Below, in pieces: positions 1 through 8,771 of a DNA stretch of 64,000 bases. The notes below the pieces were generated by a model, which ran no database searches, was not told the DNA's origin, and was given only the letters and a program-made list of their open reading frames with translations. Each line of letters starts with the position of its first letter. The first letter of the stretch is position 1. The position numbers and the translations under genes are program-made. Origin of the DNA: JBKPCD01 sp046727175 (GTDB taxonomy: Bacteria; Acidobacteriota; Vicinamibacteria; Vicinamibacterales; 2-12-FULL-66-21); the NCBI GenBank assembly GCA_046727175.1, contig JBKPCD010000144.1, positions 1 through 64,000 of the forward strand. Reading direction: 5' to 3'.

Positions 1-441
1 ATCTACTGCGGGTGGCCCAGCGCGGTGTCGGCGCTCGAGGCCTACGAGCAGGTGTACACCGCCCGGAAGGTCGACACCGCAGCACTGCGCGCCGTGACTT
101 CGCGTCTTCCAGCTCCCGGCTCAGACGGGGCACGGGCCAAGGCCGTGAATGACGAATTGGGCGCGGTCGCGCCGAAGTTCGTGCAGCTCACCAACGACGT
201 GGTCTTCGACGACCTTTGGCGGCGGTCCGATCTCAGTCTTCGGGATCGCAGCTTGGTCACCATCGTTTCGCTCGCCGCGATGGGCGACGACGACCAGCTC
301 GATGTCTACCTGCGCCGCGGGCTCGAGGGCGGCCTGACCCGCGCTCAGATCGCCGAAGCGTTGACCCATTTGGGCTTCTACGCCGGCTGGCCGAAGGCCA
401 CCAAGGCTATGACGGCGGTCACGAGGACGCTCGGCAAGTAA
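1..441 (+). CDS. Carboxymuconolactone decarboxylase-family protein, tandem domain (5' partial)
   Basis: The frame is open at base 1 (IYCGWPSAVSALEAYEQVY...), so the gene starts upstream of the window. IYCGWPSAVSAL matches the end of one CMD domain. A second complete CMD domain follows (RRSDLSLRDRSLVTI, then LTRAQIAEALTHLGFYAGWP), ending with LGK and a TAA stop. The protein therefore carries at least two CMD modules in tandem, as in larger AhpD/CMD-family proteins. Members of the family are small helical proteins, either decarboxylases or peroxidase-like reductases that use a CxxC pair. No CxxC is visible in the second domain, so peroxidase activity cannot be claimed for it. The substrate is unknown. 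It could be one partner of an aromatic-degradation or redox operon outside the window. Confidence 0.85.
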   Translation: MYCGWPSAVSALEAYEQVYTARKVDTAALRAVTSRLPAPGSDGARAKAVNDELGAVAPKFVQLTNDVVFDDLWRRSDLSLRDRSLVTIVSLAAMGDDDQLDVYLRRGLEGGLTRAQIAEALTHLGFYAGWPKATKAMTAVTRTLGK

Positions 442-879
442 CAGAACGCCTCCGGATACACGCCCGCAGCAGTTGTATGACTCGTTGCAACTATCACCGC
501 GCGATCGCTCTGTCGAGCAAGTTCCTCGCCACCGCGATCACCGCAGCGCAGGAGCCGGTAATCCATACCGACAGTCGAACGACCTCGTCGACCTTCCGCG
601 ATCGTGGTACGTCCTACGCGCCGACGTATCTCACTACGTTGACAAGCAGCGGAGCGGTAACGACGCGAAACATCTGATCGACGAGCTCGGCATGGCGGCG
701 CACACACTGAACCCTGGGAGCTCGAGCCGTATGTGATGCACGACGAGCTCGGCGTCCGGTATGAAGCGGTGACGGAAGACTTGGCGGAGTGATGCAGTGG
801 CAGAGGCGATCGACTACGTCGCCGCCGAGTACACGCGTCGCACTGGCCAGGCACTCGGCGACCCGACTGACTGACGAAT
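442..879. other. Intergenic stretch with possible decayed small ORFs
   Basis: This 438-base gap has no gene I can recognise. In one plus frame a protein-like string (ELEPYVMHDELGVRYEAVT...) runs to a TGA at 790-792. A very short GTG ORF (797-874, AEAIDYVAAEYTRRTGQ...) follows. The arrangement resembles the leftovers of a small two-gene unit such as a toxin-antitoxin pair, but there is no family match I can defend. No clear promoter or terminator was seen. Confidence 0.3.
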
Positions 880-1932
880 ATGGCAATTCATGTCTCTGCG
901 CCCAAGATCACATGCGTGGTGCTGTCGTGGCTGTTCGCTTCATCTGTCGCAGGGGGCGGGATGAACGAGCGTGAGGTGTCACTTCGAGCTGACGGCGAGC
1001 TCAGGACAGAACAGGCGATCGGAACGAAGGGCGAGCATTTAACCGCCGATCACACGATCCTGGATCTCCTGAACCATCCAGCATTCGCCGGCTTCGGCCG
1101 TCTGCTCTTGCCGTGGGACGACCGCAGCTATGACAACAGGATGCGGCTGCGCAATGTCGGATCCCTTCTGCCGTATCACAGCCACGTGGATCCGGGGACA
1201 GTGGTCAGCGCGTTGAATCACATGATTGAAGACGTGAATAACGGCAAGACCCTCTTCTACGAGTTCTACACAGAGGAAGAGAAGAAGGAGCAGCGGGCGA
1301 AGTCAAACACAGGCTTGTTCTTCTTTCGTGGGAAGCCCGGAGCGCCGTTTGCGGTTGTAGCTCCGGGCGGAGGCTTTTCCTACGTCGGCTCCGTCCACGA
1401 GGGCTTCCCCTATGCCGCGGCGATCAGCAAGCAGGGATATAACGCCTTCGTGCTGAGATACCGTGCCGGCGCTGGCGGCGCGGTTGCCACGCGCGATCTC
1501 GCTGCGGCCGTCTCCTACGTGTTCCGAAACGCAAGAACGTTTGGCGTCGGCATCCAAGGCTATTCATTGTGGGGCAGCTCGGCTGGAGCCAGAATGGCGG
1601 CGGCCATCGGGTCGCACGGAGTTGCGAGTTTCGGCGGAGACGACCTTCCCAAGCCGTCGGCAGTGGTGATGGCCTATACGGGCCATTCGGAGTACTCGGC
1701 CAACGAGCCGTCCACCTTTGTGGTGGTCGGCGAGCACGATGCGATTGCCCCTCCATCTGTCATGCAGCGGCGAGTCGCGGCGCTACGGGGCGCCGGCACC
1801 GAAGTGGAGTTCCATCGATACAACGGTCTCGGTCATGGCTTCGGTCCTGGCACTGGTACAAGTGCGGAAGGATGGCTCGACCGCGCCATCCAATTCTGGG
1901 AGAAGTCCATGAGTTCAAGTACAGGGCGGTAG
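880..1932 (+). CDS. Exported alpha/beta-hydrolase (acetyl-esterase/lipase type)
   Basis: The protein is 350 aa with an alpha/beta-hydrolase core. An oxyanion-hole-like segment (VVAPGGGFSYVGS) is followed by the nucleophile elbow GSSAG (in YSLWGSSAGARMAA), a likely catalytic Asp in VVGEHDAIAP and a His in YNGLGHGFGPG. This order fits the BD-FAE/Aes-like esterases that often deacetylate hemicellulose. The first ~27 residues are hydrophobic (ITCVVLSWLFASSVAGGG) and could be a Sec signal peptide. The ATG at 880 has no obvious Shine-Dalgarno. An in-frame ATG at 961, just after a GGGGGCGGG run, is an alternative that would give a cytoplasmic protein. Two broken kinase genes follow directly on the same strand. 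Confidence 0.8.
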   Translation: MAIHVSAPKITCVVLSWLFASSVAGGGMNEREVSLRADGELRTEQAIGTKGEHLTADHTILDLLNHPAFAGFGRLLLPWDDRSYDNRMRLRNVGSLLPYHSHVDPGTVVSALNHMIEDVNNGKTLFYEFYTEEEKKEQRAKSNTGLFFFRGKPGAPFAVVAPGGGFSYVGSVHEGFPYAAAISKQGYNAFVLRYRAGAGGAVATRDLAAAVSYVFRNARTFGVGIQGYSLWGSSAGARMAAAIGSHGVASFGGDDLPKPSAVVMAYTGHSEYSANEPSTFVVVGEHDAIAPPSVMQRRVAALRGAGTEVEFHRYNGLGHGFGPGTGTSAEGWLDRAIQFWEKSMSSSTGR

Positions 1933-1951
1933 ACCGGCGCACCGGAAGGGG

Positions 1952-2360
1952 ATCCTCCATCGCGACCTGAAGCCGGGCAACATCATGATCGGCGAAGGCG
2001 AGCACCGAGGGCGCGTGAAGGTCCTCGACTTCGGGCTGGCGAAGCTCACGCGCTCCGACGCGGATACTGCCGACCCGGCGGCAAATCGTTATGAAGGCCG
2101 AGGGCGGCGCGCCGATCGCGCGACTGAAGCTGCCCGGCTCGGTTCCGCACTGGACGCCTGACGGGCAAGGCCTCGCGTATGTCGATCGCACCGGCCTCGC
2201 GATCTGGATCCAGCCGATCGCTGGCGGGACGCCGCATCGCCTCGCGGCGTTTCCAGATCGTCCGATCCTGCAGGTCGCGTTTTCGCCGGAGGGGTAGCAA
2301 CTCGCGATCTCGCGCGCGACGACGATCTCGGACATCGTGCTGCTGCGCGGGGTGCGGTGA
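1952..2360 (+). pseudogene. Remnant of a Ser/Thr protein kinase with C-terminal TolB/WD40-like propeller
   Basis: From 1952 the frame reads ILHRDLKPGNIMIG followed by VKVLDFGLAKL. These are the catalytic loop (HRDLKPxN) and the DFG motif of Hanks-type kinases. About 40 codons later the reading jumps to another frame, in which 2091-2297 encodes a propeller tail (GGAPIARLKLPG, then VPHWTPDGQGLAYVDRTG, then IWIQPIAGGTPHRLA). That tail meets a TAG at 2295-2297. In the same frame QLAISRATTISDIVLLRGVR continues to TGA at 2358-2360, the usual end of such kinases. The kinase N-lobe, the rest of the kinase domain and most of the propeller are gone. This is therefore a gene with a large internal deletion, a frameshift and a nonsense mutation. 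Confidence 0.8.
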
Positions 2361-2391
2361 GGTCGGTCGAGTGCCTCACGAGGTACCCAGC

Positions 2392-2478
2392 CTTTCGGCG
2401 CTGAGAATCGGCGGCTCACATTTGCGCAACATTCGTCTGCCGCCGCTGCTGCTGCAGCCGCTGATCGAAAACGCGGGG
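2392..2478 (+). pseudogene. Fragment of a LytS-type sensor histidine kinase
   Basis: The plus strand at 2434-2475 encodes RLPPLLLQPLIENA. This is the highly conserved N-box segment (VPPLLLQPLVENA-like) just before the ATPase domain of LytS/YpdA-class histidine kinases. Upstream (LSALRIGGSHLRN) is only loosely kinase-like, and downstream the frame leaves the family at once (GYGWRTAELDGQ). No start, HATPase G-boxes or remaining domain is present, so this is a relic of about 30 codons. It lies next to the Ser/Thr kinase remnant. Confidence 0.6.
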
Positions 2479-2587
2479 TATGGCTGGCGGACGGCAGAAC
2501 TGGACGGGCAACGGAAGGCATCTCAACAGGGCCGGTGCTGGACGCATCTATCGCGGGTTTCTAAAAGGATCCGCCGCATCAAAAGGC

Positions 2588-2613
2588 AAGCGGGAGGCCA
2601 AAGCCTCCCGCTT
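2588..2613 (-). terminator. Rho-independent terminator of the receptor gene
   Basis: A perfect 11-bp inverted repeat (aagcgggaggc / gcctcccgctt) with a 4-base loop lies 25 bases downstream of the minus-strand receptor stop. On the minus strand the second arm ends in CTT and is followed by GCCTTTTGAT, a short U-rich tail. Confidence 0.8.
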
Positions 2614-2637
2614 CTGTTCGGGGCGTCTGGCGTGCGA

Positions 2638-5600
2638 TCAGAACGCGAACCGCAGGCTCACCTGGGTATCGCGTCTGGACCCGTCCTTGCTCGTGATACG
2701 GCCGAAGTTCGCGTTCGTCGGGTTCGCCTGTGCGCCTTCCCAGTTCGCGTGATTCAGGAAGTTGAACATTTCCGCGCGGAACTGCAACGTGCGCGAGCCT
2801 CCCAGCGCGATGTTCTTGAACAACGCAATGTCCCACTGGTACTGCCCCGGGTTGTAGATGTTGTTCCGGGGTCCGTTGCCGAACGTACCGTCGTTGGGTC
2901 GGGAGAAGAGAGTCTTGTCAAACCAGAAGTTCTGGTCAGAAGTACCTGCCGAGAACTGCTCGTTCGCGTTGGCTTTGGGATCGCCATTGAGATTCCACGG
3001 GTTGCCGAACGTGTCGCCGGTCCCGGCGATGTCCGCACCCTCAGTCACCCAGAGCGGCGTTCCCGAGCGCATGAAGGTCGCGCCGGTAATCTGCCATCCG
3101 CCGGCGATCTTTCCGACGACGCCTTGCTGTTCCTTGTAGAACGGCAGGTCGTAGATGTACGAGAACCCGAGCACGTGCCGCCGGTCGAAGCTCGAGTTGC
3201 CCCAGAATCCGGTGTCGTCGTAGTTGTTGAACAGGATGTCGCGCTTGCTGCTCGCGTTGTCCTCCGAGTGGCCGAGCGTGTAGGCGATGCCGAACTTGAA
3301 GCCGTTCCGGTAGCGCCGTTCGGCGCTGATCTGAAGGCTGTTGTAGCGTGACTTACCCGCATTCTCGGCGAGTCGAATGGTGCCGAAGCCCTTGTATGGA
3401 CGGAAGGCCGCGGGGTTCACACCCGGGTTCGCCTGCTGTGTGCCGGCGACTGCCTGATTGATATCCCGCTCGCGCTGGTTGTACACCCCATGGCGCCCGA
3501 CGTAGGTCACGTCGATGATGAAGTTGAGCGGAATCTCGCGCTGGACGCCTACCGACCACATGTACGCCGTCGGATGTTTGAAGTTGAGGTCGATGGCCGT
3601 CATTCCGAGCGGCAGGTTCGCCGCGCCTCCAACGCCGCCTGGATTGTCGGCGATACCGTTACTCGCGCCGACCTGCGGCTGGAACGGTGGGTTTCCTCCG
3701 AGGAACATCGAATCGCTGACCGCGACACGATTGTGGAAGATGCCGCCGCTCGTCTTCACAATCGTTTTCTCGTTGAGCTTGTACGCGAGCCCCAGCCGAG
3801 GCTCGAAGACGTTCTTGTACGTCTTGGCGAAGCCGCGCGGCGCGCCGACGAAGAGCGCGAGCACCGCCGGATCGTTGAGGGGCAGGTCGCTCGCGGTGCT
3901 TTCGAATCCATCAGCGGGTAGCACGATGCCGTTGTATCGAGGGCCCGAGAGGATGCGACCAGTCGCCGGATCGATCACGGCCTGGTTCGTGAAGCTATAC
4001 CGGCCGGCATCGAATGTCGCCATGTCGTTCTCCTTCGCGTACCACGGCGGCCAGTACACCCACCGTACGCCGCCCTCGACCGTCAGATTGTCGGTCGGCC
4101 GCCAGGAATCCTGGAAGAAGAGGTCGGTCGCGAGTGACCGGTACTTCGTCTCCGCACGCGTGCCGATTTCGGCGTAACTCGTGAACGCCCCCAGCGCTGC
4201 ATTCGCGATTGCCGTTTGAGTGGGCGCGACGTTGGTGAACTGGAAACGGCCGTTCTGATTGTTGGTGCTGCCTGGAATCGGCTGCACGTTGATCTGATCG
4301 AAATCGTCCTGGCCCGAGTACTCCACCACGATCCCGGCCTTGAACGTGTGCCGCCCTTTCAAGTACGTCGTCGCATTGTTGAAGGTGTAAATGGGACCGC
4401 GCGAGGACGAAGGATACGGGCCGCCGTCAATTTCGGTGAAGTCGGTGATGGTAATCGTCGGGATCTTGTCGGGAATCTCCTTGTTCTCAGGGAAGATGTA
4501 CGGATAGTTGATGCCGTACTTGCTCCGCTGGAACAGGTCGGTGCCGCGAAAGACGTTGATGAAAACCTCATCGAGTGAGTTGGTGAAGCTGAACTCGTTG
4601 ATCAGCGTGTTGGAGAGCGTGCTCGTCCAGCTCGCGGTCATCGTCTTGTTCGGACGATCCCAATCCGTGCGCGCGTACGGGAAAGTACCTCGGAAAGCAT
4701 CCACCGCCGTCCAGCTGAATTTCCCGTAGCGGTAGCTGATCTGGTTCTTGTCATTGAGCCGGTAGTCGAGGCGGATGTTGTCCTTCCGCTGATCCTGCGG
4801 GTTCTCGCTGTTCAGGATGACGTTGTTCGCTCCTTGCCGGAACCCTGGCGTGGGCAACGGATACGCGTTCAGCATCGCAATCCCATTGGGACTCAGGCGG
4901 TTCGTTGGAATGATATTGCCAGGGAAGGGCTGCCCCGTGGTCGGGTCGGTGATGACGCGAACGCCAGTAAATCCGTTGTTCGGATCGAGCAGCTCGCTGA
5001 AGTCGCCGGTCCGCATCTTTGCGGTCGGAACTACTGCGACGTTCGTCCCGACGGCGAAGTAGTTGACCCACTCCTGCGCTCCGAAGAAGAACAGCTTGTC
5101 CTTCGTCTGTTTCAACGGAATCGGGCCGCCGACGGCATAGGCATACTGCTTGAAATCGAACGGCGCGGGGCCGCTGTTCTCGAACGAGTTCGGGCTGCGG
5201 TTGCGCGCCCAGGTGTTCGCCTGCAATTTGTCATCACGCAGGTAATACCCAGCGTTTCCACTGAACCTGTTACTGCCGCTCTTAGTGATGAATCGGATCT
5301 GACCGCCGCTCACGCGCCCGTACTCGGGCATGTAGTCGCCCGTGAGCACTTGCACTTCCTGGATCGTGTCCACGTTCTGGACGCCGATGATCGCGCCGTT
5401 CGAGCGGGTGCGGATCGCTGTTGCACCATCGATGGTGATGTTGTTCTCGTCGTTCCGGCTGCCGTTGATGTTGAAGTCGCCGTTGGACAATGTGGAGAAA
5501 CTGAAGTTGTTGAAACTGCCGCCGATGACGCCCGGCTTCAGAGCAGCCACGCCGATGGGATTGCGGCCCTGGAACGAAAGCTGCTCGATGTCTTTCGCCT

Positions 5601-6042
5601 CGATCGTCTTCCGCAGCGCGGCGTCGGACTGGATCAGCGTCGACTCCGCGGTGACGGTCACTTCTTCGGTCAGCGCGCCGGTCGCGAGTGCGAAATCGAT
5701 CGTCAGCGATCCCGTCGCGTCGAGTTGCACGGCCTCGCGGACGGCCTTCTTGAACCCCTGCAGCTCCGCGGTGATGTTGTACCGACCGGATGGAAGGTTC
5801 GGAAACGTATAGAACCCGCTGGCGTCAGTAACCGTCGTGCGCAGCGCTTGCGTCTGAACGTGCAGCGCGGTAACCGTAGCGCCTGGCACAATCGCCCCGG
5901 ATTCATCCTTGACGACTCCCGAGATCTGACCGCGATCGAATTGCGCGAACGCCGGTGTCGCAGTACCAATTACGAGCAGCAGCGCGAACGCTGCCTTGAC
6001 GTACCCTCCGAACGACGAACCTCTCCCCCGCAGGCAGTGCAT
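2638..6042 (-). CDS. TonB-dependent receptor-like outer-membrane protein (Oar/CarboxypepD_reg type)
   Basis: An ATG at 6042 preceded by AGGAGGGACGTA sets the start and gives 1134 aa. Residues ~14-33 form a signal peptide ending AFA-QFDRG. A carboxypeptidase-regulatory-like beta-sandwich follows (GQISGVVKDESGAIVPGATV ... SGFYTFPNLPSGRYNI). Next comes a plug-like region (FQGRNPIGVAALKPGV; VDTIQEVQVLTGDYMPEYGR; GGQIRFITKSGSNRFSG) and a long beta-barrel ending in the aromatic SLRFAF expected of outer-membrane proteins. No TonB box is obvious and no SusD gene is adjacent, which is the acidobacterial pattern rather than the Bacteroidetes one. The likely role is uptake or binding of large plant- or microbe-derived molecules. 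The substrate is unknown. Confidence 0.88.
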   Translation of the reverse strand: MHCLRGRGSSFGGYVKAAFALLLVIGTATPAFAQFDRGQISGVVKDESGAIVPGATVTALHVQTQALRTTVTDASGFYTFPNLPSGRYNITAELQGFKKAVREAVQLDATGSLTIDFALATGALTEEVTVTAESTLIQSDAALRKTIEAKDIEQLSFQGRNPIGVAALKPGVIGGSFNNFSFSTLSNGDFNINGSRNDENNITIDGATAIRTRSNGAIIGVQNVDTIQEVQVLTGDYMPEYGRVSGGQIRFITKSGSNRFSGNAGYYLRDDKLQANTWARNRSPNSFENSGPAPFDFKQYAYAVGGPIPLKQTKDKLFFFGAQEWVNYFAVGTNVAVVPTAKMRTGDFSELLDPNNGFTGVRVITDPTTGQPFPGNIIPTNRLSPNGIAMLNAYPLPTPGFRQGANNVILNSENPQDQRKDNIRLDYRLNDKNQISYRYGKFSWTAVDAFRGTFPYARTDWDRPNKTMTASWTSTLSNTLINEFSFTNSLDEVFINVFRGTDLFQRSKYGINYPYIFPENKEIPDKIPTITITDFTEIDGGPYPSSSRGPIYTFNNATTYLKGRHTFKAGIVVEYSGQDDFDQINVQPIPGSTNNQNGRFQFTNVAPTQTAIANAALGAFTSYAEIGTRAETKYRSLATDLFFQDSWRPTDNLTVEGGVRWVYWPPWYAKENDMATFDAGRYSFTNQAVIDPATGRILSGPRYNGIVLPADGFESTASDLPLNDPAVLALFVGAPRGFAKTYKNVFEPRLGLAYKLNEKTIVKTSGGIFHNRVAVSDSMFLGGNPPFQPQVGASNGIADNPGGVGGAANLPLGMTAIDLNFKHPTAYMWSVGVQREIPLNFIIDVTYVGRHGVYNQRERDINQAVAGTQQANPGVNPAAFRPYKGFGTIRLAENAGKSRYNSLQISAERRYRNGFKFGIAYTLGHSEDNASSKRDILFNNYDDTGFWGNSSFDRRHVLGFSYIYDLPFYKEQQGVVGKIAGGWQITGATFMRSGTPLWVTEGADIAGTGDTFGNPWNLNGDPKANANEQFSAGTSDQNFWFDKTLFSRPNDGTFGNGPRNNIYNPGQYQWDIALFKNIALGGSRTLQFRAEMFNFLNHANWEGAQANPTNANFGRITSKDGSRRDTQVSLRFAF

Positions 6043-6610
6043 TACGTCCCTCCTCCCTTCGGCCCCAGCGCGCCAAAAACGCGCGCCGGGGGCCCCTTGG
6101 ACAACGCCCACAAGCTGTTTCCAGTCGGCCGTGCCTTGCCCCTCTGTTCCGGGGCCGATGCTTGCCCGATGATGGCAAGCGGACGAATGAATGGAGAACA
6201 ATTGTTCACCTTATACCACTGCCGAAACGAATGCCACCGGCAAACGACGGATCACAGCTCGTCTGAAGTGGTCTTGCCACCCCGATCCGGCCACTCGAAC
6301 ACTCGATGATCGTGTGCTCACCGGGCGGTGCGTTGACGATGGTGCAACGAGGGGGAAAACCGATCGGGCCGAGGGGCTCCCCGGGTGTATCTTCGCGCTG
6401 GACTGCGTTCATTCAGGCCGCCCCGGCGCGGTGCTGTTCCTCACCTGCCGCCGGCGACTCGTCACTCGTTCCCGCAACTGCCTGGCGCCACTTAGCTGCG
6501 GAGCGCATCGGGCCGTCGCGCTCGTCGGTGCTCATCTCCGGCTCGGCACCTGCGTTGCGCCGGATGCGCCGACGATGGCCGGAAGCGCCAGCGCGACGTC
6601 GTGCGGCCCA
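6043..6610. other. Upstream region of the receptor gene
   Basis: This 568-base gap lies between the receptor start and the end of the lipoprotein gene, both on the minus strand. It should hold the receptor promoter and 5' leader. Apart from one 12-bp palindrome I see no gene, tRNA or strong hairpin. Short ORFs in it have no family features. Confidence 0.5.
6196..6207. promoter_or_regulatory. 12-bp perfect palindrome, possible operator
   Basis: gaacaattgttc is a perfect palindrome about 155 bases upstream of the receptor ATG, in an otherwise GC-rich gap. An A/T-rich stretch (ggtataaggtg on the minus strand) is adjacent. The symmetry and AT content suit a dimeric repressor site or promoter spacer. 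No regulator can be assigned. Confidence 0.3.
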
Positions 6611-7159
6611 TTAAGGACACAGAGCGCTCACCGAATCGGGTCTAAACTCCACGACTGCACGACCGTACGTCGGCAAGGCCCCCTCGCCGCTCATCAGTAG
6701 GACGTGATCCTCGCTGCACGAAGTCGTCCCGTGACTTGTCATCTTGATGTTCGTGCTGGTGCCGGGTGTCAGTGGAAACGTGATGGTGCCGGTGATCTTC
6801 AGCGAAAAGCTCCCTGTGCTGGTGGACGTCCCCTTTCCTTCGCCAACGAGTGTGCCGGCAGCAAACGCAAACGCGCCGGAACCACCAGAAACGGTCATCT
6901 CGAGAGAAAATGTTTCCCGCCCGGCCGCTTCGGCCGAGACGGCCGCGGTGTAGTCGCCTACGATCTGGTCCCCTTCCAAGGTGATGGTGAACCTTCCCGT
7001 CCGCGCAAGGGTCGACAACGCCGCAAGTGGAGGTGACGCCAGCATGAGCGATGGCATCACATCCGGTGCGGTGGCCCCCTGGCGGCCGCATGCCGCAGCG
7101 CTGAAACCGAGGGCACAGAACAACAGAGTCAAGGTAAGGCGGGAGACACGTATCATCAT
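6611..7159 (-). CDS. Hypothetical lipoprotein
   Basis: The protein is 182 aa and starts MMIRVSRLTLTLLFCALGF. A lipobox-like SAAAC places the lipidated Cys near residue 24. The mature part is rich in Ser, Thr and Gly, with alternating short beta-strand patterns (GRFTITLEGDQIVGDYTAAVS; GSFSLKITGTITFPLTPG) and two further Cys near the C-terminus. It looks like a small envelope beta-sandwich, and I do not recognise a family. The receptor gene lies downstream on the same strand, ~570 bases away, so co-transcription is possible but unproven. The second ATG is an equally good start. Confidence 0.7.
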   Translation of the reverse strand: MMIRVSRLTLTLLFCALGFSAAACGRQGATAPDVMPSLMLASPPLAALSTLARTGRFTITLEGDQIVGDYTAAVSAEAAGRETFSLEMTVSGGSGAFAFAAGTLVGEGKGTSTSTGSFSLKITGTITFPLTPGTSTNIKMTSHGTTSCSEDHVLLMSGEGALPTYGRAVVEFRPDSVSALCP

Positions 7160-7240
7160 ATGGTCGCTCGCAGCTACAAGACGTTTCGGTCAATCGCTGA
7201 GCCATCTTCAGCAGGCCCGGTGAAAAGCAAGGCCTGATGG

Positions 7241-7331
7241 CACATCCGCGTAAACCCGCGTCTCGTCTGACCCGATCCGCGCACATCCGCGTAAATCCGC
7301 GTCTCGTGTGGCCGTACCCGCGTACATCCGT
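7241..7331. repeat. Dispersed repeat, core aatccgcgtctcgt (2 copies plus one degenerate)
   Basis: Copies lie at 7241-7266 (cacatccgcgtaaacccgcg...) and 7274-7306 (atccgcgcacatccgcg...), with a degenerate end copy at 7316-7331 abutting the ROK stop codon. The same 33-bp unit recurs five times at 60538-60749, so it is a dispersed genomic repeat and not part of either neighbouring gene. Confidence 0.8.
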
Positions 7332-7333
7332 GG

Positions 7334-8533
7334 CTACGCGACGTTCGGCGCCCCGAAGTGCTGCTGGACGACCAGCGTGACGGCGCCCCGCAGCCGCGGC
7401 TGCGTCGCCGGATCCGTCGGGACAATCCGCGTCGTCTGGTGACGCAGCGATCGTTCCTTCATCGTCTGCGTGATAACTGGGCCGACACGGTCCCATGCGC
7501 TGGTGACTTCACCCACGATCACGATGACTTCGGGCGCGAGGCCGGTCGCCAGGCCGGCGAGTCCGATGCCCAGATAACGCGCCATGCGATCCAGCGCCTC
7601 GACGGCGCGCTTTTCACCGTTCTGCGCGGAGCGAAGCAGATCCTCGAAACGCGAGGCCAGCGTGATCGGCCGTTCGTGCGTTGCGCTTGGATCCTCGCCC
7701 ATGTAGTACTGGACGGCTGCTGAATTCGAAGCGTAGCGCTCCCAGCAGCCGCGTCTGCCGCACGGACAGGGAGGGCCATTCTCGTCGAGCATCACGTGGC
7801 CGAATTCACCAGCCATCGAGTGACCGCCGTGGACGAGCTGACCGTTCAGCAGGAGCCCGACGCCAATTCCTTCGGAGACGGTCACGGCGATCAGGTGGCG
7901 CACGTTCTCCGGGTGGCGCCCGAACCAGAGCTCGGCGAGCGCGCACGCGTTCGCGGCATTTTCCAGGACGACGGGCAGCTTGATCGCCGATTCGATCTCG
8001 CGTTTGAGGTCGACGTGCTGCCAGCCCAGATTCGGCGCGAACACGAGCTGGCCAGACGCATCGACGCGCCCAGGCAGGCTGACGCCCATTCCCTCGCAAA
8101 CGACTTGCGGATGCGCGCTCCTGAACGTCGCGACGGTCCGCGCGAGCTCACGAACGAAGGCGTCGGGCTCGCGCGGCGTCGGCCAGGTCCGCTGGACGAC
8201 AAAGCGCGCGTCGACGCCGGCGAGGCCAACGGTCGTCATCTCCGGCCGGAGCTCGACTGCCAGGATCCCGGCCCGCTCGACGTTCAGGTGGAGGAATCGC
8301 GGCCGCCGGCCGCGCGGCGCACGGCCGATTGCTCCTTCCGTCACCCATCCTTCGCCAATAAGCTGGTCGATGATGGCCGATACCGTGCTGCGTTGAAGAC
8401 CCGAGCGGCGCGCGAGGTCTGCTCGCGACATCGGCTGATGTCTGCGGATGAAATTGAGCGCGATGCGCCGATTGATTTGACGTGCGGTCTCGCTCGTCGC
8501 GAGCTGGAAATTCGTGAGGTCTATCTTCCGCAT
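7334..8533 (-). CDS. ROK-family transcriptional repressor (NagC/XylR type)
   Basis: The protein is 399 aa. It has an N-terminal winged helix (~residues 18-75: MSRADLARRSGLQRSTVSAI, then LIGEGWVTE) followed by a full ROK sugar-kinase-like domain. Visible features are the ROK zinc motif CPCGRRGC (after EFGHVMLDENGPP), ligand-pocket residues ENAANACALAE, and the glycine-rich turn AVTVSEGIGVGLLLNG. Such proteins bind DNA as repressors and release it on binding a monosaccharide. The gene is divergent from a GH3 glucosidase-xylA operon across a 238-base gap, which strongly suggests it controls that operon and probably itself, with xylose or glucose as candidate inducer. The full length with HTH argues against a catalytic glucokinase. 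Confidence 0.9.
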   Translation of the reverse strand: MRKIDLTNFQLATSETARQINRRIALNFIRRHQPMSRADLARRSGLQRSTVSAIIDQLIGEGWVTEGAIGRAPRGRRPRFLHLNVERAGILAVELRPEMTTVGLAGVDARFVVQRTWPTPREPDAFVRELARTVATFRSAHPQVVCEGMGVSLPGRVDASGQLVFAPNLGWQHVDLKREIESAIKLPVVLENAANACALAELWFGRHPENVRHLIAVTVSEGIGVGLLLNGQLVHGGHSMAGEFGHVMLDENGPPCPCGRRGCWERYASNSAAVQYYMGEDPSATHERPITLASRFEDLLRSAQNGEKRAVEALDRMARYLGIGLAGLATGLAPEVIVIVGEVTSAWDRVGPVITQTMKERSLRHQTTRIVPTDPATQPRLRGAVTLVVQQHFGAPNVA

Positions 8534-8771
8534 TGACGTAGAAGCCCGAGTCGAGCCCTACATTTTAGCCGCGCCGGACGGCATTCGAGTGTTGTGACAA
8601 CGTCCGCAGCGGTATTCCTGTATTGTTTTTGCCACGAACTATATGAGCCACTGTGGACGCTGTCAAGTTGGCCGGCTGGACTCCCACACGGAATGTTCAT
8701 ATGCTTACGTCCCGCGCGTCGTCCAAGTTCAACGACCGAATTAAACACGGTCGCCCTCGAGACCAGCCGCC
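8534..8771. promoter_or_regulatory. Divergent promoter region between the ROK regulator and GH3/xylA
   Basis: This 238-base head-to-head gap holds both promoters and, by inference, the ROK operator. It is less GC-rich than the flanks around 8615-8650, with ttgtgacaac at 8594-8603 and tgtattgttttt at 8619-8630, which could supply -35/-10-like elements. I could not define an operator palindrome with confidence. No Shine-Dalgarno is evident before either start. Confidence 0.45.

Noticed and set aside
2179..3351. 390-aa plus-strand ORF
   Set aside because: Antisense to the receptor barrel. Only its first ~100 codons cover the LytS relic, the rest has no domain, and the minus-strand frame is clearly coding.
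4834..6309. 491-aa plus-strand ORF
   Set aside because: Antisense shadow of the receptor N-terminal half. Composition is Arg-rich with no family motif.
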